From Lawsonibacter hominis (GTDB taxonomy: Bacteria > Bacillota > Clostridia > Oscillospirales > Oscillospiraceae): a stretch of DNA of 64,000 bases. The stretch lies in assembly GCF_014287895.1 (NCBI RefSeq), contig NZ_JACOPP010000001.1, positions 62,001 through 126,000 on the forward strand, read 5' to 3'. The notes under the pieces are model-generated. The model was not told the DNA's origin. It searched no databases and saw only the letters and a program-made list of their open reading frames with translations. This document shows, in pieces, positions 50,813-60,338 of the stretch; the stretch's first letter is position 1; each line of letters opens with the position of its first letter. A program made the position numbers and the translations under genes.

Positions 50813-50828
50813 GTTAGCAGATACTAAC
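50813..50828. promoter_or_regulatory. Operator palindrome, module 3
   Basis: GTTAG-N6-CTAAC between the divergent exporter pair and araC gene, in an otherwise GC-rich gap. Confidence 0.62.
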
Positions 50829-50928
50829 CAACATCCATCCTACCGGCAAAACAGCGGTATCGCAAGGCTTTGGGCGCGGTTCCGGCTGATTGGGGTGGAG
50901 ATGTGGCTGATCGAGGTGGTGACAGTTT

Positions 50929-51936
50929 ATGGCTGCATATAAAGACTTGGAGCAGCAATATGGCCAGGCGATGGAGGAACACGGGTTTATTCCAGATCCG
51001 GAGAACCGGCGTTACGGCTCCATGGGGCTGTGCTGGCGTCATAGTTCCCGGCAGGGCGGCGGTTTTTTCTGGACCTACGGGCAGCAGGATCTCTACACCA
51101 TCAAAATTCATGATTTCTTTTTCCATGAGGATCAGCTGCTGGAGTTCCATTGGCCGGAGAGTCTCAGTGTCACCTGGTATGAATCAATTTCCGGGGAGGA
51201 GTTCTCCCCCTGCCGCCGTCTTATTCCAGGCTGTGTCAAAAGTTTTATCGGCGGTCGGGAACCATACCGGGCGCTCATCCACAGGCAGATCCCCATCGTT
51301 TCCATTGGCGTGGAGATCACCCCGGCTTACTACCGGGATTATCTGCGCCGCCAGTTTCCCGAGGAGTATCAAAGCCTGCTGGAGTCCTTTCAAACGCTGG
51401 ATCAGACAGAGCACTTCCCGGAAATGGTGCAGCTCTTGAAACAGGTGCGTGACTACCGGGGGGAGGGGCTTCCTGCCCGTCTGTTCTACGATGGAAAGGT
51501 GGCGGAAGCAGTGGCGCTGGTGGTGGATCGGCACCTGAAGCGCGGGAGCCGCCGTTCTGTCAGTGCAGAGGATGCGGTACGACTGGCCGATGTGGCAGCC
51601 TTCATCACGGCCCACTGTGCTGACGAGCTGCCGCTGGAACGGCTGGGCCGCATTGGCTGCATGAGCATTTCCAAGCTGAAGGACGCCTTCCATGTCCGGT
51701 ATGGCTGCACGATTACCCAATACATTCAGGGGCAGCGAACGGAGCAGGCTGGGCGGCTGCTGCGGGAAACCGACCTGCCGGTGAGCCAGGTGGCGGCCAT
51801 TGTTGGGTATCAGAATCCCAGCCGTTTCGCAGAGATCTTCCGGCGAAACACCGGACGCTCCCCTGCGGAATATCGCAGAGCATGCTGGAGTTCTTTCACG
51901 GAGGTAAACGATATGGAAAGGAAAGATTCTTTATGA
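50929..51936 (+). CDS. AraC-family regulator, module 3
   Basis: A 335-residue protein. The N-terminal domain (FFWTYGQQDLYTIKIHDFFF, SLSVTWYESISGEEFSP) is of the PchR-like type shared with the regulator of module 4 and different from those of modules 1, 2 and 5. The DNA-binding half includes PLERLGRIGCMSISKLKDAF and PVSQVAAIVGYQNPSRFAEI, ending PAEYRR. It overlaps the hydrolase gene by 4 bases. Confidence 0.9.
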   Translation: MAAYKDLEQQYGQAMEEHGFIPDPENRRYGSMGLCWRHSSRQGGGFFWTYGQQDLYTIKIHDFFFHEDQLLEFHWPESLSVTWYESISGEEFSPCRRLIPGCVKSFIGGREPYRALIHRQIPIVSIGVEITPAYYRDYLRRQFPEEYQSLLESFQTLDQTEHFPEMVQLLKQVRDYRGEGLPARLFYDGKVAEAVALVVDRHLKRGSRRSVSAEDAVRLADVAAFITAHCADELPLERLGRIGCMSISKLKDAFHVRYGCTITQYIQGQRTEQAGRLLRETDLPVSQVAAIVGYQNPSRFAEIFRRNTGRSPAEYRRACWSSFTEVNDMERKDSL

Positions 51937-52685
51937 AAATACAGTATTTTGGAGATCCATCTAATCCCAAAATCGTTGTTCTACACCCCATGCTTCTGGA
52001 CGGTAAAAGTATGCTGCCTCTGCTGGGCGAACTGCGGAACAGTCATTGTGTGATCGCGCCGGATCTGACAGGCCATGGAACAGATACTGGGATCTTTCAA
52101 AGCGCCCAACAAGAGGCAGAAACGCTGGCCGACTGGCTGACAGCGCAGGGATGGATTGATCTGAAGTTAGTGTTTGGTGCATCCATCGGTGCCGTGGTGG
52201 CGATGCAGTTGATTGCCATGCCCACATTCAAAGTTCACACCGCAGTCTTAGAGGGGTGCCCCCTCCATTCCAATGCTGCTTTTCTACGGATGATGGCGAC
52301 CCGTATGTTTCTGTCAAAACATCGGAAAGCACAGCAACATCCCGGTTTGTCTGCACAGCGGATGACGAAAATCTATGGGGAGACGCTCGGCCTTATCATG
52401 GGGCACACCTTTGAACAAATTCGTCCGGAAACTTTGCAAGCCATCGCTGCCGCCTGTTCGGACTGCACCTTTCCCAACTATCCAAAGGAGTTGGAAGCTC
52501 ACCTGTTTTTTGAGTATGGCAGTGAGGACATCAGCGCCAAGACCGCGCGCAGGGTTGTCTCAAAGCACTATCCGTCTGCTTCCTTTACAGTCCGGGAAGG
52601 CTATGTTCACTGCCAATATCCCGCCGTTCTGGGAGAGCAGTATTCCAAGGTATTGGAGGAATACCTCGCCAGGGGACTTCAATAA
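51933..52685 (+). CDS. Alpha/beta hydrolase, module 3
   Basis: A 250-residue alpha/beta hydrolase: oxyanion region VVLHPMLLDG, PDLTGHGTD, nucleophile elbow FGASIGAVV, and a C-terminal His in EGYVHCQYP. It is translationally coupled to the AraC regulator of an exporter-fold pair. In siderophore loci such enzymes (Fes, IroE type) cleave the chelator after import; a similar role is inferred only. No signal peptide, so it acts in the cytoplasm. Confidence 0.85.
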   Translation: MKIQYFGDPSNPKIVVLHPMLLDGKSMLPLLGELRNSHCVIAPDLTGHGTDTGIFQSAQQEAETLADWLTAQGWIDLKLVFGASIGAVVAMQLIAMPTFKVHTAVLEGCPLHSNAAFLRMMATRMFLSKHRKAQQHPGLSAQRMTKIYGETLGLIMGHTFEQIRPETLQAIAAACSDCTFPNYPKELEAHLFFEYGSEDISAKTARRVVSKHYPSASFTVREGYVHCQYPAVLGEQYSKVLEEYLARGLQ

Positions 52686-52695
52686 TAGAACCCAA

Positions 52696-52732
52696 GAGGC
52701 CGCATGGGGAACATTCCACCATGCGGCTTTTT
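52696..52732. terminator. Terminator between convergent genes
   Basis: GCCGCATGG / CCATGCGGC, 9-bp stem, followed by TTTTTC. Confidence 0.82.
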
Positions 52733-52738
52733 CAATCG

Positions 52739-54259
52739 TCAGCAATCGGCAGAACAGAATCGGCTTTTCCTGTGTTCTGTCCGTCCCGGCCTGCTTTCTG
52801 AAATGGAGAACAATTCTCTCAATGTAGGGAGAGTGTCCATGGTAACAGGCACATCGTCAGGCATTTCTCCTTCATCAAAGTGGAGGATGCGGGAACAGGT
52901 ACGACTGACAAATTCAAAATCATGTGTGACAATAAAGATGACTTTTCCCATATCAGACAGCCGCCGGATCAGACCCGCAACCTGTGTCATGCTGTCAAAA
53001 TCCAGCCCGCTGGTCGGTTCGTCAAATACCAGCAGGTCTTTCCCACAAATCATGCTGACCGCTACCGCCACCCGCTGCTTTTGACCTCCGGACAGGGTAT
53101 TGGGGTGGCGGTCTCTGAATGGGGCCAGGGCCAACTCTTCCAGTGTTGCGTCAACGAGCGTCTGTTTCGGATTGCGGATACCGAATGTACATTCTGACTC
53201 CACACTGTCCGCAAAAAGCTCGTAGTTCACATCCTGCATGACCATATAGGAATGCCGCAGGCGATCTTTGTGAGCCATGGACAGACCGTTCCAAAAGAAT
53301 TGACCATCACAGGCCTTATGAAGCCCGCACAAAGCACGGGAAAAGGTCGTTTTTCCGGCCCCATTGTGGCCAACGACGCCAATTACCTCTCCCTTTACTG
53401 CTGTAAGGCTGATGTCGTGCAAAATGGTTCTCTTCTTATAGTGAAGGGCTACATTGTTAAGTTCCAAGATAGGATCTGAAACAGGCGCAAGGGAATGATC
53501 CCGCGGTGGGAGAACACGATGCAAATCAATCGCTCGAAGGCCCATTTGTTCCCGGGTATCCTCCGACATCTGCCGAAATGCTTCCGGCGTAAAGACCTGT
53601 GTGATTTTCCCATGTTCCAAATACACAATCCGGTCCACCAGATCCATCAAATAGTACAACCTATGTTCTGCAATCAATATGGTTTTTCCCTGCGATTTGA
53701 TCAGCCTGAGATGTTCTCCCAATTCTTGAATGGAACGCATATCCAAATTGGAGGACGGTTCATCCAAAAGATATATTTGAGGATTCATCGCATAGACCGA
53801 AGCAAACGCTATCTTTTGCTTTTCTCCACCGGATAACTCGAAGATGTTGCGATTACGGAGGTTTTCAATGTGCAGTTCTGCCGATGTACGATCCACGCGT
53901 TCTCTCAGCTGGCAAACTGGAAGTGCTTGATTCTCAATACCAAAAGCGATCTCGCTGTCTGTATCCACATTGAAAAACTGTGTCCTTGGGTTTTGAAACA
54001 CCGATCCAACCTTTGCGGCAATCTGGTGCATGGGAAGATCACTGACTTCCTGACCATCCACCAGTACGCTGCCCGCCAGTTCTCCTGCGTAGAATTGCGG
54101 GATCAAACCGTTTACAAGCCTCGTGATGGTGGTCTTCCCGCAGCCGCTCCGGCCACAGAACAGCACACATTCTCCGTTCTCTATGGTCAGGTTGATGTCT
54201 TGCAGCCCGTCTCCTTTTTGTCCTTGATAAGTAAATGACACATGCTTTAACTCAATCAT
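52739..54259 (-). CDS. ECF transporter fused double ATPase, module 4
   Basis: A 506-residue protein with two ATPase domains: GRSGCGKT, LSGGEKQKIAFA, YLLDEPSSNLD; then GHNGAGKT, LSGGQKQRVAVA, LVFDEPTSGLD. It has a longer C-terminal tail than its paralogues, ending in a Cys/Arg-rich stretch. The start at 54259 overlaps the T gene by 4 bases. Confidence 0.9.
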   Translation of the reverse strand: MIELKHVSFTYQGQKGDGLQDINLTIENGECVLFCGRSGCGKTTITRLVNGLIPQFYAGELAGSVLVDGQEVSDLPMHQIAAKVGSVFQNPRTQFFNVDTDSEIAFGIENQALPVCQLRERVDRTSAELHIENLRNRNIFELSGGEKQKIAFASVYAMNPQIYLLDEPSSNLDMRSIQELGEHLRLIKSQGKTILIAEHRLYYLMDLVDRIVYLEHGKITQVFTPEAFRQMSEDTREQMGLRAIDLHRVLPPRDHSLAPVSDPILELNNVALHYKKRTILHDISLTAVKGEVIGVVGHNGAGKTTFSRALCGLHKACDGQFFWNGLSMAHKDRLRHSYMVMQDVNYELFADSVESECTFGIRNPKQTLVDATLEELALAPFRDRHPNTLSGGQKQRVAVAVSMICGKDLLVFDEPTSGLDFDSMTQVAGLIRRLSDMGKVIFIVTHDFEFVSRTCSRILHFDEGEMPDDVPVTMDTLPTLRELFSISESRPGRTEHRKSRFCSADC

Positions 54260-54981
54260 CCCAGCGCCCCCTTTCCATAGAGCCCGACAACCAACGCGCC
54301 TGCAAAGCAAAAGACTGCCGCAATGTCCATCAAACCAATATGGATCTGCACCAGACAAGTCCGAGGCTTTGGGTTTTCAATGCCGCGGGTGATGGAAGCG
54401 ATGGACAGTTCATCCGCCGCTTTGGATGCCGCCATCATCAACGGAACATAGATACACTCCACCGTTATTCCGGGATGTGTCAGGAGCCCCTTAAGCGAAG
54501 GTGAGACGTCCCGCATCCGCATCGCATCCTTGATAAACCGCCAATCCTCCTGAATGGTAGGGATATAACGCAGCATGACCGCCAAGGGGATTACCAGCTT
54601 TTGGGGTGCATGGATGCGATTCATCGCCGAGAGGAATTCGCTGACCTTTGTAGTGGAGATGACAATGCCGGACAGCATCCCACAGGGATAGACCTTATGG
54701 AACAACCCTAAAAAAGCGATAAACATGGTGCGCCAAGTTCCAGTCATGGTATCCATAATCCAGAAGGTGAGCAGAACGATCAGCGCGTAGAACAGCACTC
54801 CTTTCCAGGCATACTTCCACTTTCCAAAGCAAATGCCGAGCAGCCCGATCAGCACCACAAGACCCAGTTCATAGAATAAGGATGGAGCCATCATGGCAGA
54901 AAGGATACACAACAGAAGCAATAATATCTTCGTTCTTGGGTCCAGCCACAGTCCATGCCTGGATAACGCTCCGCCAATCAT
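54256..54981 (-). CDS. ECF transporter T component (EcfT), module 4
   Basis: A 241-residue protein with N-terminal membrane helices and coupling motifs KDAMRMRDVS and ASITRGIEN. The first motif has Asp-Val in place of the usual Gly after Arg. Coupled to S and A by 4-base overlaps. Confidence 0.87.
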   Translation of the reverse strand: MIGGALSRHGLWLDPRTKILLLLLCILSAMMAPSLFYELGLVVLIGLLGICFGKWKYAWKGVLFYALIVLLTFWIMDTMTGTWRTMFIAFLGLFHKVYPCGMLSGIVISTTKVSEFLSAMNRIHAPQKLVIPLAVMLRYIPTIQEDWRFIKDAMRMRDVSPSLKGLLTHPGITVECIYVPLMMAASKAADELSIASITRGIENPKPRTCLVQIHIGLMDIAAVFCFAGALVVGLYGKGALG

Positions 54982-55589
54982 GCGGTGATCCCAGCCTTTT
55001 CAAACTGCTTTTTCAGCAACTTTCCACCGATCCAACCACTGAACGCAGCAATCGCCAGCGTTCCGATAATGATAACAGCCAACAGCCAGGAAGGAGCAGA
55101 CGCGCTCATTGTGTCAATATAGGACTGTTCCGTGCCGTTTTCCAGCATCGTGCTGGCCCAGCCTTGCGGATCAATAAAAAACACCACATAGGTATAAACG
55201 CTGCCCAGCGACATCAGCATATAGGACAGCAGATTGACTACCTTGTTGCGGTAATGTCCCGCACCAGCCACCAGATCCGCAATGATTCCCATCCCGATAT
55301 AGCCTAAAGAAAAGGCCCAGTGCATTCCGGTAACAAACCAGATGATTCCCATAACGATGCCAAGAATGGTGACACTCCACCGCTTCTGCACCTTAGCGAT
55401 CATCAGAAGATACACGGGACCACACAGCAGGGCTGCGCCCATCGGCATATAGAATGTCAAAACCGGGTTTGGCGCGAATAAAATACTGCCGATTAGGGTA
55501 AACACCAAGAAAATTGCGCTGAAAATGCCGGTCGTCACAAGATCTTTGACAGTGAGGCCCTTTTTTGCGGGATTGATTCGGTTGTTCAT
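54978..55589 (-). CDS. ECF transporter S component (MptD/Trep_Strep type), module 4
   Basis: A 203-residue protein with six hydrophobic segments, ending KLLKKQFEKAGITA. RBS AGGAGGATC. It is divergent from the module 4 AraC gene, with the palindrome 57-74 bases upstream. Confidence 0.86.
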   Translation of the reverse strand: MNNRINPAKKGLTVKDLVTTGIFSAIFLVFTLIGSILFAPNPVLTFYMPMGAALLCGPVYLLMIAKVQKRWSVTILGIVMGIIWFVTGMHWAFSLGYIGMGIIADLVAGAGHYRNKVVNLLSYMLMSLGSVYTYVVFFIDPQGWASTMLENGTEQSYIDTMSASAPSWLLAVIIIGTLAIAAFSGWIGGKLLKKQFEKAGITA

Positions 55590-55645
55590 GTTGATCCTCC
55601 TATTTTGTAATGCGTTGACTTTATGGGATAGGTATGCTATCCTTT

Positions 55646-55663
55646 GGTTAGATGTGGCTAACC
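55646..55663. promoter_or_regulatory. Operator palindrome, module 4
   Basis: GGTTAG-N6-CTAACC between the divergent S-T-A operon and araC gene. A second small palindrome (GGATA/TATCC, 55627-55643) lies beside it. Confidence 0.66.
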
Positions 55664-55778
55664 GTTATATATAATTACACCATGCACAACCTACTTTCAA
55701 TCGTTTGGAGCGAGGTTCGTCCTATCATTTCAAAAATTCGTCTAATCATTGCAAAACAAGGGAGGCGTATCTATTGTA

Positions 55779-56744
55779 ATGACCGGTATCATCGAGCAAT
55801 ACTATGCGCCATTACTGAAAAAGCACGGTTTTGTGCCTGCACCAGATAATGATCAATATGGTCCTCTGGGGCTTTGCTGGAAACTATCTCCGGAAGTTGG
55901 CGAAGGTTCCTATTGGACCTACGGGCAAAGGGATCTATTCGACATCAAGATACACAACTTCTCTTTCAATAAGGATTTTATGCTGGAATTTGATCTCCCG
56001 GAATGTCTCAGTATTACCCGTTACGATTCTATCTCCGGTGAAGAGTTGTCGCCATATCGCCGGTTGTCAGCCGGATGCATCAAAACCTATGTGGGCGGAT
56101 ACAAGCCATATCAAGTAATCGTCCACCAAAATATACCGGTTCGATCCATCGGCATCGAGATCACCCCCGCATATTATGAGGATTATCTGAAAAAACAGTA
56201 TCCGGAAGAATATCGGAATCCCATCGAGGCTTTTCGGGAAATCGACCAAACAACAGAGTTCCCGGAAATGTACCGGCTTCTATCAGAACTACAGAGCTAC
56301 CGTGGAACCGGAATTGCAGCCAAACTCTATTATGAGAGCAAGGTAGCCGAGGCGCTCTCTCTTGTGGTTGAATATCAAAAAAAGCGTTCAGTTTCAGATC
56401 ACAAACTGGCTTCTCAGGATTTGGAACGGATTCAAACCGTAGCGGCCTATTTGAGTGATCATTATGCTGGTGAATTACCCATAGAACGTCTGGCACAAAT
56501 CGCCTGCATGGGTACGACAAAACTCAAAAGCAGCTTCAAGAAGGTCTATGGCTGCACGATCACAGAGTATATACAGCAGCGCCGCATGAGTCAGGCAGAA
56601 TATCTGCTGGCTCATACCGATCTGCAAATTGGTCAGATTGCTCAAACGATAGGATATTCTACATCCAGCCGGTTTGCGGAACTGTTTCGAAGAAGCACCG
56701 GCTTGCTCCCGTTGGAGTACAGGAAAATGGCAAAGCGAAAGTGA
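55779..56744 (+). CDS. AraC-family regulator, module 4
   Basis: A 321-residue paralogue of the module 3 regulator (SYWTYGQRDLFDIKIHNFSF, CLSITRYDSISGEELSPYRR). The DNA-binding half has PIERLAQIACMGTTKLKSSF and QIGQIAQTIGYSTSSRFAEL, ending PLEYRK. ATG 55779 is 13 bases from GGAGG, rather far; an in-frame ATT nearer to it is less likely. The two regulators arose by duplication together with their modules. Confidence 0.88.
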   Translation: MTGIIEQYYAPLLKKHGFVPAPDNDQYGPLGLCWKLSPEVGEGSYWTYGQRDLFDIKIHNFSFNKDFMLEFDLPECLSITRYDSISGEELSPYRRLSAGCIKTYVGGYKPYQVIVHQNIPVRSIGIEITPAYYEDYLKKQYPEEYRNPIEAFREIDQTTEFPEMYRLLSELQSYRGTGIAAKLYYESKVAEALSLVVEYQKKRSVSDHKLASQDLERIQTVAAYLSDHYAGELPIERLAQIACMGTTKLKSSFKKVYGCTITEYIQQRRMSQAEYLLAHTDLQIGQIAQTIGYSTSSRFAELFRRSTGLLPLEYRKMAKRK

Positions 56745-56778
56745 TACAAAGCCAAAATCCAAAGAATCATTCTAAAAC

Positions 56779-56820
56779 AGTATGTGGGGAGGCAGATATG
56801 CCTCCCCACATACTTATTTT
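56779..56820. terminator. Perfect bidirectional terminator
   Basis: A 16-bp perfect stem AGTATGTGGGGAGGCA / TGCCTCCCCACATACT with loop GATA, followed by TATTTTAT, between convergent operons. Confidence 0.92.
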
Positions 56821-58564
56821 ATATCCGCCAGCCCTCAGCCCGCTGTCGGATCTCGATAAAGTTCCGGTAAATTCCCTCCTGGCTCATCAGCTCCTGATGG
56901 GTGCCCTGCTGAGCAATGCGGCCATCCTCCACCACTAAAATCCGGTCTGCGTTTTGGATTGTAGCCAGACGGTGGGCGATGGTGATGATGGTCTTTCCCC
57001 GCACCAGAGCAGAGATCGCCTCCTGGATCTCATGCTCATTCTCCGGGTCCACGCTGGCGGTGGCCTCATCGAGAATGATGATGGGGGCATCTTTCAGCAG
57101 ACACCGGGCAATGGAAATGCGCTGCTTTTCTCCGCCGGAAAGGTTGGAACCGCCCTCTCCCACTATGGTGTCATACCCTTGGGGCAGCGCCATGATAAAG
57201 TCATGGCAGCGGGCCGCTTTAGCTGCAGCGATCACATCCTCCTCGGCAGCATCCGGACGGCCAAAACGGATGTTATTGCGGATGGTGTCGTGGAACAGAT
57301 ACACATTCTGAAATACCATAGCAATGTTGTGCAAAAGGCTGTCGCAGGTCATCTTCCGGATGTCATAGCCGCCCACGGTGATGCGTCCCTGATCCACATC
57401 ATAAAACCGGGCCAGCAGTGCGCAGAGCGTGCTCTTCCCGCTGCCGGACGGCCCTACAATGGCGGTGGCGCTGTTTTGCGGCAGCTGGAAGGAAACATCG
57501 TGTATCACCTCCCGTGTCTCGTAACCGAAGGAGACATGGTCGAAGCAGATGTCGTAACGCTCCAGAGAGATGTCTTTCCCATCCTGATCCGGCAGTTCCG
57601 TTCCCTCCAGTTCTTCCAGACGGTCCAGCACCGAGTCCGTGACAGAAAGGATATGGGCGGCGTCGTTGATGGACTCCACACTGCCGAAGATCGTGAAGGA
57701 AAACATGGCAGCCATCAGGAGCACCGGCAGCTCCAAGGTTCCGTTCATAGTCTGCCAGCCGGCGGTGAGCACCAGGCCAACAGCTGCGGTCTTCAGAGAA
57801 AACAGGTGCAGGCAGTTCCAGGGCACAAAGCCAAACTCGTTTTTGATACGGATGTCCTTATTGGCCCGGCACGCCTCAAAAAACCGCTGGGAGGACACCC
57901 CCTCCTGGCCGAAGGATTTGACCACCGAAAGGCCATGGATGTACTCAATGGCCGCCCCGGACAATGCCTCTTGGGCCCGATGTCCCACCGGAGCGGTGCG
58001 GGCACTCTGCCGCCCGATACCCCTGAGGGCAAAGGCGGACATCAGCACGCCCACTACTGCCACCAGCGCCGCCTCCGGGCAGAAGAACGCCATGCACAAA
58101 ACGATGACCAGTACCTGCAGATAGCCGTTGATGACCGCATCCACCATCTTCATGCTCTGCAGCTCCAGGGTACTCAGCTCCGTGGTCAGAGCAGCCAAAA
58201 TGTCGCCCAGGTTATTCTTGGAGAAATACCCCAGGGAAACCCGTTTGAGCAGGTTACCCAGTTCCAGTCGCTGCTGCGCTGCCCGCTCTGTTCCAATGCT
58301 CTCCTGGAGCCGGTTTTTCCAGTAAGCGCACACGAAACGCAGAATGATCAGCAGGACGATCCCACCCAGGCAGAGCCAGGGCAGTTTGGGGTCCAGCGCC
58401 GTCCCCTCCTGGGCACTCTCGATAACCAGCCCAAGGGCCCAGGCCGCCAGCATCACCGGCCCGGCGGCGGCCCAGGTGGCAAGAAACGAACAGAGACTTC
58501 CGAGATACAGCCGTCTGTGGTACCCCTTTGTCCAACGCAGAATCCGATTCATACTCCGAAACAT
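56819..58564 (-). CDS. Exporter-fold ABC half-transporter B, module 5
   Basis: A 581-residue protein: six membrane helices, then GPSGSGKS, LSGGEKQRISIARC, IIILDEATASVD and AHRLA. RBS AAGGAGG. The start at 58564 follows its partner's stop by 2 bases. Likely heterodimer with the upstream half-transporter; import of a chelate is inferred as for module 3. Confidence 0.88.
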   Translation of the reverse strand: MFRSMNRILRWTKGYHRRLYLGSLCSFLATWAAAGPVMLAAWALGLVIESAQEGTALDPKLPWLCLGGIVLLIILRFVCAYWKNRLQESIGTERAAQQRLELGNLLKRVSLGYFSKNNLGDILAALTTELSTLELQSMKMVDAVINGYLQVLVIVLCMAFFCPEAALVAVVGVLMSAFALRGIGRQSARTAPVGHRAQEALSGAAIEYIHGLSVVKSFGQEGVSSQRFFEACRANKDIRIKNEFGFVPWNCLHLFSLKTAAVGLVLTAGWQTMNGTLELPVLLMAAMFSFTIFGSVESINDAAHILSVTDSVLDRLEELEGTELPDQDGKDISLERYDICFDHVSFGYETREVIHDVSFQLPQNSATAIVGPSGSGKSTLCALLARFYDVDQGRITVGGYDIRKMTCDSLLHNIAMVFQNVYLFHDTIRNNIRFGRPDAAEEDVIAAAKAARCHDFIMALPQGYDTIVGEGGSNLSGGEKQRISIARCLLKDAPIIILDEATASVDPENEHEIQEAISALVRGKTIITIAHRLATIQNADRILVVEDGRIAQQGTHQELMSQEGIYRNFIEIRQRAEGWRI

Positions 58565-58566
58565 CG

Positions 58567-60324
58567 TCAAGCCTCCTTTCCAACCGCCCAGTTCTGGGCA
58601 CCCACATGGGCCTGCCACAGCTTTTGATAAAGCGGGCATCGGCTGAGCAGTTCCGGCTGTGTGCCTTTGTCCACAATCCGACCCTTCTCCAGCACCACGA
58701 TCTGGTCGGCGTTCTGAATGGTGCTCAGCCGGTGGGCAATGACCAGCAGCGTTTTCCCCTGGGAGAGCGCCATCAGGGAACGCTGGATCTTGTCCTCATT
58801 CTCCGGATCGGTAAAGGCGGTGGCCTCGTCCAGAATTACAATAGGGGCGTCCTTCAGAATCGCGCGGGCGATGGCGATCCGTTGCCGCTCCCCACCGGAG
58901 AGCTGCTTGCCCGCTTCACCCGCTGGGGTATCCCATCCATGCTCCAGCCGTCCTAAAAACTCCTCGCACTGAGCGGCCCGGGCAGCCGCCCAAACTTCCT
59001 CCTCCGTGGCGTCCGGCTTCCCCAATCGAATGTTTTCTTTCAGCGAGCAGTCAAAGAGGAAATTGTCCTGTGTCACGAAACTGACCTGATCCGCCAGCTG
59101 CTTCAGTGTGAGATTCCGAATATCCACACCGCCTATGGCAATGCGGCCATCCGTCACATCCCAGAACCGGGCGATAAGCCGGGCTGCCGTAGATTTGCCG
59201 CCGCCGGAGGGACCCACCAGAGCGGTGAAGGTGCCGGCGGGAAGTTCCAGATCAATGTGACGCAGCACAGTGTCCTCTTCTTTCCCGCTATACGAGAAAG
59301 ACACATCCCGCAAAGTGATACCGCTGCCGGAGAGGCGGGCGGGCTCGGACGCTTCGGGCAGCTCCTCCAGATCCAGCAGATGCCGAGTGTCCCGGACGGC
59401 AAATTCCATGCTCTTCATGGAATTGAGAAAGGCTACAGCCTGCACCAGCGGGGACACGATACCCAGCACCAGCATCAGGCACAGAGCCAGCCGGGACGGG
59501 TCCAGGACGCCGGTCTGATACAGGGCGATCCCAACCGGCAGGGTGGCCAGCAGCGTGGTAGGCAGGATAGACAGGCACAGGTTCATGGACTTCCAGGTGC
59601 AGCGGAACCAATCCAGCGTGAAGTCACGGAATCTGGTCACTGCCCGGACGAATTTTTCATAAGAAGCACCGCTCTGGTTGAAAGCCTTTACCACCTCGAT
59701 GCCCTCTACATACTCCACGATGATACTGTTGACCTGAGCATTGGCTGCCATATAGGCGGCATACTTTTCGTTGTAGGTCCGCAGGCCCGCCGCCATGGGG
59801 ATCAGCGCGGCCGGAATCGTAGCAAGGGAGGCAAGGCCCACCCGCCAATCCATGGCAAAGAGGGAGATCACCACCACGATAGGCAGCAGCACATTGGAAC
59901 TCAGTTCCGGTATCATGTGGGCCAGCGGCGGCTCAATGTCCTCGATCCGATCCACGATGGTGCTTTTGAGGGAACCGACGGGCTTCGACAGCACACTCCC
60001 CAAGGGGGCGTGCATCAGCTTATGGGCCACTTGACGGCGCAGGCCCTCCAAAATGGTGTAGGCAGACACATGAGCCAGCATAGTAGAAAAGGCGTAAAAA
60101 GCCACCTTGACCGTATATCCCGCCAGACACACTCCAGCCCATCGGAGAAGCTCCGTGCCGGAGGCCGACTGATGGATAAACAGGCGAAGGATCTCATAGA
60201 CCCCCAGATACGGCACAAAGCCCCCCACCACGCTGATAATTGCGCATATAACAGACAAGACCAGCTTTCCCCGGCAGGGACCGGCAAAGGAGAGCAGGAT
60301 GGCCAGCCAGCTGCGTTGTTTCAC
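58567..60324 (-). CDS. Exporter-fold ABC half-transporter A, module 5
   Basis: A 585-residue protein: membrane domain (RSWLAILLSFAGPCRGKLVL), then GPSGGGKS, LSGGERQRIAIARA, VILDEATAFTD and AHRLS. The start is set at GTG 60324 because GAAAGGAG lies 7 bases upstream; a longer frame to 60363 would run through a terminator hairpin. A terminator separates it from the araC gene upstream. Confidence 0.87.
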   Translation of the reverse strand: MKQRSWLAILLSFAGPCRGKLVLSVICAIISVVGGFVPYLGVYEILRLFIHQSASGTELLRWAGVCLAGYTVKVAFYAFSTMLAHVSAYTILEGLRRQVAHKLMHAPLGSVLSKPVGSLKSTIVDRIEDIEPPLAHMIPELSSNVLLPIVVVISLFAMDWRVGLASLATIPAALIPMAAGLRTYNEKYAAYMAANAQVNSIIVEYVEGIEVVKAFNQSGASYEKFVRAVTRFRDFTLDWFRCTWKSMNLCLSILPTTLLATLPVGIALYQTGVLDPSRLALCLMLVLGIVSPLVQAVAFLNSMKSMEFAVRDTRHLLDLEELPEASEPARLSGSGITLRDVSFSYSGKEEDTVLRHIDLELPAGTFTALVGPSGGGKSTAARLIARFWDVTDGRIAIGGVDIRNLTLKQLADQVSFVTQDNFLFDCSLKENIRLGKPDATEEEVWAAARAAQCEEFLGRLEHGWDTPAGEAGKQLSGGERQRIAIARAILKDAPIVILDEATAFTDPENEDKIQRSLMALSQGKTLLVIAHRLSTIQNADQIVVLEKGRIVDKGTQPELLSRCPLYQKLWQAHVGAQNWAVGKEA

Positions 60325-60338
60325 AAAACCACTCCTTT

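Noticed and set aside
32949..55663. Shared palindromes as attachment or recombination sites
   Set aside because: They always lie in promoter regions at short distance from regulator or transporter starts, and no integrase or duplicated flank is seen.
56954..58627. 557-codon open frame on the plus strand
   Set aside because: Antisense to the module 5 exporter B; no RBS and shadow-like composition.
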